64,000 nt of DNA, from assembly GCF_965342175.1 (NCBI RefSeq), contig NZ_CBDRBL010000001.1:62001-126000 (forward strand), given 5' to 3'. The stretch's first letter is position 1, and every line of letters starts with the position of its first letter. This DNA is from Actinacidiphila sp965342175 (GTDB lineage Bacteria; Actinomycetota; Actinomycetes; Streptomycetales; Streptomycetaceae). Both the position numbers and the translations under genes were made by a program. A model generated the notes under the pieces. That model saw only the letters and a list, made by a program, of their open reading frames with translations, did not search any database and was not told the DNA's origin. Below, one piece after another: positions 1-8,638 of the stretch.

Positions 1-5
1 GAAAA

Positions 6-41
6 AACCGGCCCCGCGCCTCGGGAGAGGCGCGGGGCCGG
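6..41 (-). terminator. Terminator of the rplK-rplA operon
   Basis: A 12-13 bp perfect GC stem lies just downstream of the rplA stop. Read on the minus strand it is followed by a run of six T, so it looks like a classical intrinsic terminator, unusual among the mostly U-tract-free hairpins of this window. Confidence 0.85.
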
Positions 42-75
42 TTCACAGCACGCGGGCCCGTAGGGCCCGACCCGG

Positions 76-801
76 TCAGACGGAGGCCGGGTCCTCCTCG
101 ACGAGGAGGTTGCGGGTGCGGTTCGGGTCGACCGGGATGCCGGGGCCCATCGTGGTGCTGATGGCGGCCTTCTTGATGTAGCGACCCTTGGCGGCGGACG
201 GCTTCAGACGCAGGATCTCGTCCAGGGCGGCGCCGTAGTTCTCGACCAGCTGCTGCTCACCGAACGAGGTCTTGCCGATGATGAAGTGCAGGTTCGAGTG
301 CTTGTCGACGCGGAACTCGATCTTGCCGCCCTTGATGTCCGTGACAGCCTTCGCCACGTCGGGGGTGACGGTGCCGGTCTTCGGGTTCGGCATCAGACCA
401 CGGGGGCCGAGGACGCGGCCGAGGCGGCCGACCTTGCCCATGAGGTCCGGGGTGGCGACGACGGCGTCGAAGTCCAGACGGCCCTTCGCGACCTCGTCGA
501 TCAGCTCGTCGGCGCCGACGATGTCGGCGCCCGCGGCACGCGCGGCCTCGGCACGGTCACCGGTCGCGAAGACCAGGACCCGGGCGGTCTTACCGGTGCC
601 GTGCGGAAGGTTCACGGTGCCACGGACCATCTGGTCGGCCTTGCGCGGGTCGACGCCCAGACGGAAGGCAACCTCGACGGTTCCGTCGAACTTGCTGGTG
701 GAGGTGTCCTTGGCGAGACGGACGGCCTCGAGGGGGGCGTACAGGCGCTCCCGGTCGATCTTGGCGTCCGCAGCGCGGAGGGACTTGCTGCGCTTGCTCA
801 C
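76..801 (-). CDS. rplA: 50S ribosomal protein L1
   Basis: L1 builds the mobile L1 stalk of the large ribosomal subunit at the E site, and in many bacteria it represses its own mRNA. The 241-residue product has the usual family length and the L1 signature region with GRLGRVLGPRGLMPNPKTG around residues 125-143. The start is GTG at 801, preceded by a GGAG Shine-Dalgarno six bases upstream. It lies 75 bp downstream of rplK and ends at a strong intrinsic terminator, so rplK-rplA form the last genes of the secE-nusG-rplKA group. Confidence 0.98.
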   Translation of the reverse strand: MSKRSKSLRAADAKIDRERLYAPLEAVRLAKDTSTSKFDGTVEVAFRLGVDPRKADQMVRGTVNLPHGTGKTARVLVFATGDRAEAARAAGADIVGADELIDEVAKGRLDFDAVVATPDLMGKVGRLGRVLGPRGLMPNPKTGTVTPDVAKAVTDIKGGKIEFRVDKHSNLHFIIGKTSFGEQQLVENYGAALDEILRLKPSAAKGRYIKKAAISTTMGPGIPVDPNRTRNLLVEEDPASV

Positions 802-876
802 TTACTGCTCCTGTGTGTCTTGAGGAGTCGTGGTGCGGGCCGAGCAGGCCCTGCCACGGAACTGCTGGTGGAGTGG

Positions 877-1311
877 TCAGCCCTCGACCGTGATGCCCAT
901 GGAACGCGCGGTGCCGGCGATGATCTTCTCGGCGGCGTCCAGGTCGTTGGCGTTCAGGTCGGGCAGCTTGGTCGTGGCGATCTCGCGGACCTGGTCACGC
1001 GTAAGCTTCGCGACCTTGGTCTTGTGCGGCTCGCCGGAGCCCTTCTCCACGCCCGCGGCCTTGAGGATCATGCGGGAGGCCGGCGGGGTCTTGGTGATGA
1101 AGGTGAAGGAACGGTCCTCGTAGACCGTGATCTCCACCGGGATCACCCAGCCACGCTGCGACTCGGTGGCCGCGTTGTAGGCCTTGCAGAACTCCATGAT
1201 GTTGACGCCGTGCTGACCCAGCGCCGGGCCCACCGGCGGGGCCGGGTTGGCCGCACCAGCGTTGATCTGGAGCTTGATAAGCCCCGTGACCTTCTTCTTC
1301 TTGGGAGGCAT
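877..1311 (-). CDS. rplK: 50S ribosomal protein L11
   Basis: L11 is part of the GTPase-associated centre, needed for factor binding and for RelA activation. The 144-residue product begins [16 protein letters not shown] and carries the proline-rich N-terminal switch [21 protein letters not shown] longer in-frame ATG at 1416 exists, but the family length and a GGAGAG Shine-Dalgarno support 1311. It is followed by rplA. Unlike the compact nusG-rplK junction familiar from other bacteria, about 770 bp separate it from nusG, so it probably has its own promoter. Confidence 0.98.
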
Positions 1312-1344
1312 GTGCTCTCTCCGGGTCCTAGTGAGAGTTTTCCT

Positions 1345-1358
1345 GCCTGCTAACAGGC
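1345..1358 (-). promoter_or_regulatory. Inverted repeat in the rplK leader
   Basis: GCCTG-TTAG-CAGGC forms a small five-base-pair hairpin about 35 bp upstream of the rplK start. L1 is known to repress rplKA operons by binding the leader RNA, so this is a possible piece of that site. The sequence shows only the hairpin; the role is inference. Confidence 0.3.
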
Positions 1359-1652
1359 ATACCGCACCACGATAGCGGGTACCGGGCCGAGGCCTGAAAC
1401 CGGGCAGGTCAGACAAGCTTTACACCGGTGACGTTTGGCCGTCGGCAGGGCCCCGGCGCACGCTCCGCCGGGCGCTCGCGGGGCCGGCGAGTGCGGCGGC
1501 CGCGGGCTTCCCGCCGCCACTGGGGCGGGCCCCGCCCGGCGCTGTACGCGCGAGAGCCCCCTGCGGGAAACCACGGGGCGGGGTTCGAGCTGCCCTGGAC
1601 GGCCCCGAGAGGCGGCCCGAGTCAGGGTGACGGGGCGATCACGGATGGGATT

Positions 1653-1883
1653 TCAGGACGTGCCCCAGCGCCAGAGGCCCAGGCCGACAACGATGAGCGA
1701 TGCGTATCCGAGCCCGGCGAACGCCACGAGCAGAGCACCCGCTCCCCAAAGCCTCGGTTGCCGAACGCGGCGTTGGAGCCACTGGCCCGGCATACGCCCG
1801 AGCAGCAAGGCATGTATGCCGAGCACTATCAAGGCCAACCACAGGGCAGCCACTCGGCACGCGAGGCCAGGACCGCCATCCAC
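1653..1883 (-). CDS. Candidate small two-helix membrane protein
   Basis: I do not recognise this family. The frame encodes about 76 residues from a GTG at 1883 that has GGGGTGA seven bases upstream; another GTG at 1943 would give 96 residues. Two hydrophobic segments are visible, around residues 11-30 (ALWLALIVLGIHALLL) and 46-72 (GAGALLVAFAGLGYASLIVV), joined by a basic loop QRRVRQPR. Third-position GC over the last 29 codons is about 80 percent, as expected for a real gene here. It sits between nusG and rplK, where these genes are usually adjacent. It could still be a chance open frame. Confidence 0.4.
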   Translation of the reverse strand: MDGGPGLACRVAALWLALIVLGIHALLLGRMPGQWLQRRVRQPRLWGAGALLVAFAGLGYASLIVVGLGLWRWGTS

Positions 1884-2023
1884 GCCCGGCTCACCCCGCG
1901 GGAGCTGCGGCCACTCGTGCGCGTGCAGCAGCAGGAACGACACCCCCTGGGTCTCGGGACGGCAACCCCCGCGAGGCCCGGAGACGCCCGACGGCCCGGT
2001 GACGGCCCTCAGCACGCGAAGGA

Positions 2024-2057
2024 GCCCCTGCCCAACGGGAAACCGCTGGTCAGGGGC
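2024..2057 (-). terminator. Hairpin after nusG
   Basis: GCCCCTG and CAGGGGC arms flank a 20-base loop with a further CCA/TGG pairing, starting 20 bases past the nusG stop. Only a weak T-rich tail follows on the minus strand. It may attenuate or end secE-nusG transcription before rplK. Confidence 0.45.
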
Positions 2058-2077
2058 CCTTTCGGATGATCGTTTGA

Positions 2078-2914
2078 CTAGTTCTTCTGGATCTGGTCGA
2101 AGCTGAGCTCGACCGGCGTCTCGCGGCCGAAGATCTCCACGAGGCCCTTGACCTTCTTCGAGTCCGGGTTGATCTCGTTGATCGTGGCCTGCAGCGTCGC
2201 GAACGGGCCGTCGGTGACGGTGACCGAGTCGCCGACCTCGAAGTCCAGCACCTGGACCTCGACCTTGCGCTTCGGCGCGGCACCGCCCTCGCCGCCCTCG
2301 GCGGCCGTTGCCTGCTCCTCGACCTCCGGAGCCAGCATCTTGGTGACCTCGTCCAGCGTCAGCGGGTACGGGTCGTAGGCGTTGCCGACGAAGCCGGTGA
2401 CGCCAGGAGTGTTGCGGACGACGCCCCAGGACTCGTTCGTCAGGTCCATACGCACCAGCACATAGCCGGGCAGCTTGTTCTGGCGGACGGTGCGGCGGTC
2501 GCCGTTCTTGATCTGGACGACCTCTTCCTGGGGCACTTCGGCCTGGTAGATGTAGTCCTCGACGTTCAGCGAGACGGCGCGCTGCTCCAGGTTGGACTTC
2601 ACGCGGTTCTCGTAGCCGGCGTAGGTGTGGATGACATACCACTCACCGGGGAGGGTGCGCAGCTCCTCGCGGAACGCGGCGACCGGGTCCACCGGAGCCT
2701 GCTCCTCCGCCGCTTCCTCGCCTGTGGTCTCGTCCGCCTCGTCCGCCTCGTCCTCGTCGACGACCTGGACGGCAGCCGACTCGGCGGGCTCGCCGGCGGC
2801 CTCGTCTGCAGCCTCCGCCTGGTCGATCTCGCCGTCGGCTGCCTCGACGATGTCGAGCGCGGTGTCGTCGCCCTCGACGGTCTCGTCGGCGTCGTACAGG
2901 TTCGGGTCAGACAC
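2078..2914 (-). CDS. nusG: Transcription termination/antitermination factor NusG
   Basis: NusG binds RNA polymerase through its NGN domain and couples it to Rho or ribosomes through the C-terminal KOW domain. The 278-residue product has an acidic, low-complexity N-terminal extension of about 90 residues, typical of Streptomyces NusG. The NGN domain follows (GEWYVIHTYAGYENRVKSNL), then a KOW domain ending VEIFGRETPVELSFDQIQKN. I chose the GTG at 2914 (protein start MSDPNLYDADE) over the ATG at 2968: it matches Streptomyces NusG N termini as I remember them and has GGAAG upstream. It lies about 70 bp after secE. Confidence 0.96.
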   Translation of the reverse strand: MSDPNLYDADETVEGDDTALDIVEAADGEIDQAEAADEAAGEPAESAAVQVVDEDEADEADETTGEEAAEEQAPVDPVAAFREELRTLPGEWYVIHTYAGYENRVKSNLEQRAVSLNVEDYIYQAEVPQEEVVQIKNGDRRTVRQNKLPGYVLVRMDLTNESWGVVRNTPGVTGFVGNAYDPYPLTLDEVTKMLAPEVEEQATAAEGGEGGAAPKRKVEVQVLDFEVGDSVTVTDGPFATLQATINEINPDSKKVKGLVEIFGRETPVELSFDQIQKN

Positions 2915-2983
2915 GGTCGCTGCTTCTTCCTTCACGATGTGGAACAGGCGGTCGGGCGCCACGGGCACCCTCCGCGGGAGGAA

Positions 2984-3283
2984 TCACCCGAAGACGTACG
3001 AGACGCCCTTGTTGAATCCCCAGTCAATCACGGTAACGAGCGCGATGATGACCACAACGAAGACAATCACCACGCTGGTGTAGGTGATGAGCTCGCTACG
3101 CGTGGGCCAGACGACCTTGCGGAGTTCCGCCACGATCTGGCGGTAGAAGAGCGCGAGGCGCGCGAGGGGCCCCTTCTTGCCGCGCTTGCCGCCGCGGCGG
3201 GGCTTCTTGGAGGTGGCGTCCGCGGAATCGCTGTCGGGACGGCCACTCTCAGGCGTCGCGGTGGAGCCCAGGGCTTCCGTCAC
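2984..3283 (-). CDS. secE: Preprotein translocase subunit SecE
   Basis: SecE clamps SecY in the SecYEG protein-conducting channel. The 99-residue protein is the single-helix form usual in actinobacteria. It has a disordered basic N-terminal half, the conserved RQIVAELRKVVWPTRSEL amphipathic segment at about residues 48-65, and one transmembrane helix near residues 68-88. The start is GTG with a GGTGAGG ribosome site. It lies downstream of tRNA-Trp and upstream of nusG, the conserved tRNA-Trp-secE-nusG order. Confidence 0.97.
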   Translation of the reverse strand: MTEALGSTATPESGRPDSDSADATSKKPRRGGKRGKKGPLARLALFYRQIVAELRKVVWPTRSELITYTSVVIVFVVVIIALVTVIDWGFNKGVSYVFG

Positions 3284-3346
3284 TCGTCCTCACCTGAATC
3301 CGGGTCGTTTGCCGAACAATTCCTCAAAGCGTCTGCCTGCTTGTAG

Positions 3347-3419
3347 CAGGGCCGGAGGGACTCGAACCCCCAACCGCTGGTTTTGGAGACCAGTGCTCTA
3401 CCAATTGAGCTACGACCCT
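3347..3419 (-). tRNA. trnW: tRNA-Trp (CCA)
   Basis: A 73-base cloverleaf with a seven-pair acceptor stem (AGGGTCG with CGGCCCT, one G-T pair), a GGTTCGAGTCC T arm and anticodon loop CTCCAAA giving CCA. No 3' CCA is encoded. It precedes secE. Confidence 0.97.
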
Positions 3420-3632
3420 TTGAGTGTCCCCAACGTACCGCATCCAGGCGGCTGCACGACGTGCGCAGCCAAGATCAGCTCGCGGGGGCCATCGACGGAT
3501 GAGTGTACGTGCTCGCGGGCCGGGCGTCGAATGCGTTGCGTGTCCGCGTACGGTTCGCAGCGATTGCGCACGGTTACGACCGGAACGTGAACTCGTGTGC
3601 TCCGGTACCGCCGGGTCTGCGACGATGCAGAC

Positions 3633-4850
3633 ATGACCGCTGCAACTGAACGACGCGTGTCGGCCCGCATCGGGTCGATCTCCGAGTCCGCGACGCTCGC
3701 CGTGGACGCGAAGGCCAAAGCCCTCAAGGCCGCCGGGCGACCGGTCATCGGCTTCGGAGCCGGCGAGCCCGACTTCCCGACCCCCGACTACATCGTCGAG
3801 GCGGCGGTGGAGGCGTGCCGCAATCCGAAGTTCCACCGCTACACCCCGGCCGGCGGCCTGCCCGAGCTGAAGGCCGCGATCGCCGCCAAGACGCTGCGCG
3901 ACTCCGGCTACGAGGTCGACGCCTCCCAGATCCTGGTCACCAACGGCGGCAAGCAGGCCATCTACGAGGCCTTCGCCGCGGTCCTCGACCCGGGTGACGA
4001 GGTCATCGTCCCCGCGCCGTACTGGACGACCTACCCGGAGTCGGTCCGGCTGGCCGGCGGCGTCCCGGTGCCGGTGGTCGCCGACGAGACCACCGGCTAC
4101 CGGGTCTCCGTCGAGCAGCTGGAGGCCGCCCGCACGGAGAGGACCAAGGTCGTCCTCTTCGTGTCGCCGTCCAACCCGACCGGCGCCGTCTACACCGAGG
4201 CCGAGACCGAGGCGATCGGCCGCTGGGCCGTCGAGCACGGCCTGTGGGTGCTGACCGACGAGATCTACGAGCACCTGGTCTACGGAGGCGCCGCCTCGGT
4301 CTCGCTGCCGGCGCTCCTGCCCGAGCTGCGCGACAAGTGCATCGTCGTCAACGGCGTGGCCAAGACCTACGCCATGACCGGCTGGCGCGTGGGATGGATC
4401 ATCGGCCCCAAGGACGTCGTCAAGGCCGCCACCAACCTCCAGTCGCACGCCACCTCGAACGTGAGCAACGTCGCGCAGGTCGCCGCCCTGGCCGCCGTGT
4501 CGGGCGACCTGGTGGCCGTGGCCGAGATGCGCAAGGCCTTCGACCGCCGCCGCCAGACCATCGTGCGGATGCTCAACGAGATCCCCGGTGTCGTCTGCCC
4601 GGAGCCGGAGGGCGCGTTCTACGTGTACCCGTCGGTCAAGACCCTGCTCGGCAAGGAGATCCGCGGCAAGCGGCCGCAGAGCTCCGTGGAGCTTGCCGAG
4701 CTGATCCTGGAGGAGGCGGAGGTCGCCGTCGTCCCGGGCGAGGCCTTCGGCACCCCGGGCTACCTGCGGCTGTCGTACGCGCTCGGCGACGAGGACCTCG
4801 TCGAGGGCGTCTCCCGGATGCAGAAGCTGCTGGGCGAGGCCAAGGCCTGA
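3633..4850 (+). CDS. Pyridoxal-phosphate aspartate aminotransferase
   Basis: A class I aminotransferase of the Bacillus/Thermus AspB type, probably interconverting aspartate/2-oxoglutarate and oxaloacetate/glutamate; a broader prephenate or aromatic specificity cannot be excluded. The 405-residue protein shows the N-terminal GFGAGEPDFPTPDYI, the cofactor motif NGGKQAIYEAF, SPSNPTGA near residue 177, DEIYEHLVY, and the Schiff-base lysine at about residue 244 in NGVAKTYAMTGWRVG. I chose ATG 3633 because the 12 extra residues from an upstream ATG do not look like family sequence. It is divergent from tRNA-Trp and is followed by a large terminator. Confidence 0.93.
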   Translation: MTAATERRVSARIGSISESATLAVDAKAKALKAAGRPVIGFGAGEPDFPTPDYIVEAAVEACRNPKFHRYTPAGGLPELKAAIAAKTLRDSGYEVDASQILVTNGGKQAIYEAFAAVLDPGDEVIVPAPYWTTYPESVRLAGGVPVPVVADETTGYRVSVEQLEAARTERTKVVLFVSPSNPTGAVYTEAETEAIGRWAVEHGLWVLTDEIYEHLVYGGAASVSLPALLPELRDKCIVVNGVAKTYAMTGWRVGWIIGPKDVVKAATNLQSHATSNVSNVAQVAALAAVSGDLVAVAEMRKAFDRRRQTIVRMLNEIPGVVCPEPEGAFYVYPSVKTLLGKEIRGKRPQSSVELAELILEEAEVAVVPGEAFGTPGYLRLSYALGDEDLVEGVSRMQKLLGEAKA

Positions 4851-4866
4851 GCCCCGGCGCCGCGTG

Positions 4867-4906
4867 CACGCGGGCCCCCGGACCGGCCGGTCAGGGGGCC
4901 CGCGTG
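4867..4906 (+). terminator. Terminator after the aminotransferase gene
   Basis: A 13 bp perfect stem (CACGCGGGCCCCC with its complement) encloses a second 12-base palindrome GACCGGCCGGTC. It begins 17 bases past the stop codon and has no U-tract. Confidence 0.75.
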
Positions 4907-4985
4907 TGTGTGCGGGCAAGCCCTCGTTCGGGGAAAGCCGCCGAAAGCGGTACCGGGACCCGCGCCGGTGCGGCAGGATCTGTGG

Positions 4986-5999
4986 ATGGCACGCGATGTA
5001 TCCCTCCTCCCCAAGGCGCACCTCCACCTGCACTTCACCGGTTCGATGCGGCCCGCGACCCTGCTGGAACTCGCCGACAAGTACGGGGTGCACCTGCCCG
5101 AGGCGCTGACCTCGGGCGAGCCGCCCAGACTGCGCGCGACCGACGAGCGCGGCTGGTTCCGCTTCCAGCGCCTGTACGACATCGCGCGCTCCGTGCTCCG
5201 CTCCCCCGACGACATCCGGCGCCTGGTGCGCGAGGCCGCCGAGGAGGACGCCCGGGACGGGTCGGGGTGGCTGGAGATACAGGTCGACCCCACGTCGTAC
5301 GCCCCGCGTCTGGGCGGGCTGATCCCCGCGCTGGAGATCATCCTCGACGCGGTGGAGAGCGCCTCCCGGGACACGGGTGTGGGCATGGCCGTCCTGGTGG
5401 CCGCCAACCGCACCAAGCACCCGCTGGACGCCCGTACGCTGGCCCGTCTGGCGGTGCGCTATGCGGATCACGGCGTGATCGGCTTCGGGCTCTCCAACGA
5501 CGAGCGGCGCGGCCTGGCGCGGGACTTCGACCGGGCCTTCGCCATCGCCCGGGAGGGCGGGCTGCTGGCGGCGCCGCACGGCGGCGAGCTGGCGGGCGCG
5601 GGCAGCGTCCGCGACTGCCTGGACGACCTGCACGCCAGCCGGGTCGGACACGGTGTGCGGGCGGCCGAGGATCCGAGGCTGATGGCCCGTCTCGCCGAGC
5701 GCGGCGTCACCTGCGAGGTGTGCCCTTCGTCCAACGTCGCCCTCGGCGTCTACGACCGGCCCGAGCAGGTGCCGCTGCGCACCCTGTTCGACGCGGGCGT
5801 GCCCATGGCGCTGGGCGCCGACGACCCGCTGCTGTTCGGCTCGCGGCTCGCCGCGCAGTACGAACTGGCCCGGGAGGCGCACGGCTTCAGCGACGAGGAG
5901 CTGGCCGAACTGGCCCGCCAGTCGGTGCGCGGTTCCGCGGCGCCGGAGGGCGTACGGGCCAAGCTCCTCGCGGGGATCGACGACTGGCTCGCCGGCTGA
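4986..5999 (+). CDS. add: Adenosine deaminase family protein
   Basis: Predicted zinc-dependent deaminase converting adenosine or deoxyadenosine to inosine in purine salvage. The 337 residues match the family length. Metal and catalytic elements are all present: HLHLHFTGSMRP (His-x-His) at the N terminus, the PHGGE region near residue 199, RVGHGVRA near 219, CPSSNVALGVY, and the paired aspartates in GADDPLLFG near 280. I took ATG 4986 (MARDVSLLPK), which places the His motif at the usual distance from the N terminus; the ATG at 4908 runs back through the terminator. The substrate could be another adenine compound. Confidence 0.9.
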   Translation: MARDVSLLPKAHLHLHFTGSMRPATLLELADKYGVHLPEALTSGEPPRLRATDERGWFRFQRLYDIARSVLRSPDDIRRLVREAAEEDARDGSGWLEIQVDPTSYAPRLGGLIPALEIILDAVESASRDTGVGMAVLVAANRTKHPLDARTLARLAVRYADHGVIGFGLSNDERRGLARDFDRAFAIAREGGLLAAPHGGELAGAGSVRDCLDDLHASRVGHGVRAAEDPRLMARLAERGVTCEVCPSSNVALGVYDRPEQVPLRTLFDAGVPMALGADDPLLFGSRLAAQYELAREAHGFSDEELAELARQSVRGSAAPEGVRAKLLAGIDDWLAG

Positions 6000-6245
6000 T
6001 CCCGCCCGGGCGGTACGGGGGTCGGCGTCGCGACGCGCTCCGGCGGACGGCTGGGCGGGATGCGGCGGCGCCTGGGGTTGCCGTGCCGACGGAGGACGGG
6101 TCACCCCGCCGCGCCCTGGGGCATGGCCCCGGACCACCCGGCCTCGCAGCTCGTCGGGTGGGCGGTCGGGCCGTACACGCGCCCTGGCAGGTGCGACCGG
6201 GCGTGACGGGCGTGAGGCGGCGTGATCGGGCGCGTCCCGGCGGGC

Positions 6246-7301
6246 TCAGAGGCTCACGCCGACCGTCACCGGCTCGTTGACCAGGGTGATCCCGAAGGCC
6301 GCGCGGACGCCCTCGACGACCTCGCGGGCCAGCGCGACCAGGTCGGCGGTCGTCGCCCCGCCCCGGTTGGTGAGCGCCAGGGTGTGCTTGGTGGAGATGC
6401 GTGCGGGGCCGCTGCCGTAGCCCTTGGCGAAGCCCGCCTTGTCGATCAGCCAGGCGGCGGAGGTCTTGATGTGCCCGTCGCCTGCGGGGTAGGCGGGGGG
6501 CGTGCTGTCCGGGCCGAGCCGGTCGTGGACACGGTTCAGGAAGTCCGCGTAGCCGGCTTCCGTGAGGACGGGGTTGGTGAAGAACGAGCCCGCCGACCAG
6601 GTGTCGTGATCCTCCGGGTCGAGCACCATGCCCTTGCCCGCCCGCAGCTTCAGCACCGTCTCGCGGGCGGTGGCCAGGGGCACCCGGTCGCCCGCGCCGA
6701 CGCCGAGGGCGCGGGCCACCTCGGCGTACTTCACCGGGGCGGACATGCCGTCGGCGTCCTCCAGGGCGAAGCGCACCCGCAGCACGACGAAGCGGGCGGG
6801 GTCCGCCTTGAAGAGGCTGTGCCGGTAGGAGAAGGCGCACGCGGCGTTGTCCAGGACGACCGTCTTACCGGTGGTCCGGTCGTAGGCGACCACCTCGGTG
6901 ATCGTGCCGGCGACCTCCTGGCCGTACGCGCCCACGTTCTGGATGGGCGTGGCCCCGGCGGAGCCGGGAATGCCCGCCAGGCACTCGACGCCCGCCAGGC
7001 CCGCCTCCACGGTGCGGGCGACGGCGTCCGTCCAGACCTCGCCCGCCGCGAGTTCCATCTCGGCGCCGTTCAGCTCAACGCCGCGCGTCCCGATGTGCAG
7101 CGCGGTCCCCGCGAACCCCTCGTCCGCGATCACCAGGTTGCTGCCGCCGCCGATGACCAGCAGCGGCGTCCCCGTCGCGTCCGCCTCCCGTACGGCCTCG
7201 ACGACCTCGGCGTCCGTGGTCGCCGTCACCAGGCGGGTGGCGGGACCGCCGAGGCGGAAGGTGGTCAGGGGCGCGAGCGGGGCGTCGTTGAGTACGTGCA
7301 C
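6246..7301 (-). CDS. murB: UDP-N-acetylenolpyruvoylglucosamine reductase
   Basis: FAD enzyme using NADPH to make UDP-N-acetylmuramate, the second committed step of peptidoglycan synthesis in the cytoplasm. The 351-residue protein has LTTFRLGGPA, the FAD motif VIGGGSNLVIADEG, GIPGSAGATPIQNVGAYGQE, SYRHSLFK and the conserved serine region SAGSFFTNP. The C-terminal part GGATTADLVALAREV is also family-like. I chose GTG 7301 (MHVLNDAPLAPLTTF) over the ATG 60 bases upstream by comparison with remembered Streptomyces MurB starts; the ribosome site is weak. It is convergent with the deaminase gene. Confidence 0.95.
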   Translation of the reverse strand: MHVLNDAPLAPLTTFRLGGPATRLVTATTDAEVVEAVREADATGTPLLVIGGGSNLVIADEGFAGTALHIGTRGVELNGAEMELAAGEVWTDAVARTVEAGLAGVECLAGIPGSAGATPIQNVGAYGQEVAGTITEVVAYDRTTGKTVVLDNAACAFSYRHSLFKADPARFVVLRVRFALEDADGMSAPVKYAEVARALGVGAGDRVPLATARETVLKLRAGKGMVLDPEDHDTWSAGSFFTNPVLTEAGYADFLNRVHDRLGPDSTPPAYPAGDGHIKTSAAWLIDKAGFAKGYGSGPARISTKHTLALTNRGGATTADLVALAREVVEGVRAAFGITLVNEPVTVGVSL

Positions 7302-7401
7302 GGCATTCAGGGTAAGGGCGGGCGGGAAGTTGGGTGCACGGGCGGCGGGAGTCCGGTGCACGGGCGGGCAGGGCCGCCGGGGATGCCCCCGCCCGTACGG
7401 A

Positions 7402-8571
7402 TCAGAGCGCCTCGAGGACCGTCGCGTTGGCGAGGCCGCCCGCCTCGCACATGGTCTGCAGCGCGTAGCGCGCGCCCCGGGCCCGCATGGCGTGGACCAG
7501 GGTCGTCATCAGGCGGGTGCCGCTGGCGCCGAGCGGGTGGCCCAGCGCGATGGCGCCGCCGTTGACATTGACCTTGGCGGGGTCGGCGCCGGTCTCCTGG
7601 AGCCAGGCGAGGACGACGCCGGCGAAGGCCTCGTTGACCTCGAACAGGTCGATGTCCGCCACGTCCAGACCGGCGCGGCGCAGCACGCGCTCGGTCGCCG
7701 GGATGACGCCGGTCAGCATGAGCACGGGGTCGGAGCCGGTGACCGCGAAGCTGTGCAGCCGGACGAGGGGGCGCAGCCCCAGGCGCTCGGCGGTCTCGCT
7801 GCTGGTGATCAGCACGGCGGAGGCTCCGTCGTTGATCGGGCTGCTGTTTCCGGCCGTGATCGACCAGTCGATCTGCGGGAAGCGCTCGGCGTAGCCGGGG
7901 TCGGCGAAGGCGGGGCGCAGCCCGGCGAGGATCTCGGGCGTGGTCGTGGGCCGGACGGACTCGTCCGTGCTGAGCCCGGCGAGCGGCGCGACTTCCGCGT
8001 CGAAGGCGCCGGCCGACCACGCGGCGGCGGCCTTCTGGTGCGACCGGGCGGCGAAGGCGTCCATCGCCTCGCGGCCCAGCGACCACTTGGCGGCGATCAG
8101 TTCGGCGCTGATGCCCTGCGGTACCACTCCGCCTGGGAAGCGGGCCGCGATGCCGGGGCCGAACGGGTCCGCGCCGGGCGGCACGTTGGACCACATGGGC
8201 ACCCGGCTCATCGACTCCACGCCGCAGGCCACGACGATGTCGTACGCACCGGCGATGACACCCTGCGCCGCGAAGTGCACGGCCTGCTGGGAGGAGCCGC
8301 ACTGCCGGTCCACCGTGGTGGCCGGGACGGAGTCCGGGAAGCCCGCCGAGAGCCAGGCCCAGCGGGTGGTGTTCATGGCCTGCTCGCCGACCTGGTCCAC
8401 GGTGCCGCCGATGACGTCGTCGACGAGCGCCGGGTCGATCCCGCTGCGGCCGACGAGTTCCTTGAGGGCGTGGGCGAGCAGTTCGACCGGGTGCGTCCCG
8501 GCGAGCGCCCCGCCCGGCTTGCCCTTGCCGATGGGGGTGCGGACGGCTTCGACGATGACGGCGTCGCGCAT
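7402..8571 (-). CDS. Acetyl-CoA acetyltransferase (thiolase)
   Basis: Thiolase-superfamily enzyme that condenses or cleaves acyl-CoA, probably in fatty acid breakdown. The 389-residue protein keeps the nucleophile cysteine C91 in DRQCGSSQQA, the His in GGAIALGHPLGASG, NEAFAGV, and the C-terminal CEAGGLANATVLEAL with the second catalytic cysteine. The last motif differs from the more common CIGGGMG, which suggests a FadA/steroid-type or unusual chain-length specificity. It is divergent from an HxlR regulator, with a palindrome between them, so it is likely the regulator's target. Confidence 0.92.
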   Translation of the reverse strand: MRDAVIVEAVRTPIGKGKPGGALAGTHPVELLAHALKELVGRSGIDPALVDDVIGGTVDQVGEQAMNTTRWAWLSAGFPDSVPATTVDRQCGSSQQAVHFAAQGVIAGAYDIVVACGVESMSRVPMWSNVPPGADPFGPGIAARFPGGVVPQGISAELIAAKWSLGREAMDAFAARSHQKAAAAWSAGAFDAEVAPLAGLSTDESVRPTTTPEILAGLRPAFADPGYAERFPQIDWSITAGNSSPINDGASAVLITSSETAERLGLRPLVRLHSFAVTGSDPVLMLTGVIPATERVLRRAGLDVADIDLFEVNEAFAGVVLAWLQETGADPAKVNVNGGAIALGHPLGASGTRLMTTLVHAMRARGARYALQTMCEAGGLANATVLEAL

Positions 8572-8623
8572 GGGGTTCTCGCTTCCTGCGGGTGCGGTGC
8601 CGGGCGGGGTCGAGTACGAGTTA

Positions 8624-8638
8624 GTTTGATAGTCAAAC
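8624..8638. promoter_or_regulatory. Palindromic operator between thiolase and HxlR genes
   Basis: GTTTGA-TAG-TCAAAC is a perfect 6 bp inverted repeat with a 3 bp centre, placed 53 bp from the thiolase start and 68 bp from the regulator start. It is AT-rich against a GC-rich background. HxlR dimers bind such palindromes, so this is probably the regulator's site. Confidence 0.65.

Noticed and set aside
286..1353. Long plus-strand frame across rplA-rplK
   Set aside because: Antisense shadow of two certain ribosomal genes. Its composition follows from their codon bias.
3324..6137. 937-residue minus-strand frame over the aminotransferase and deaminase genes
   Set aside because: Lies opposite two well-supported enzymes and the tRNA-Trp gene, and is Arg/Gly/His-rich without any family motif.
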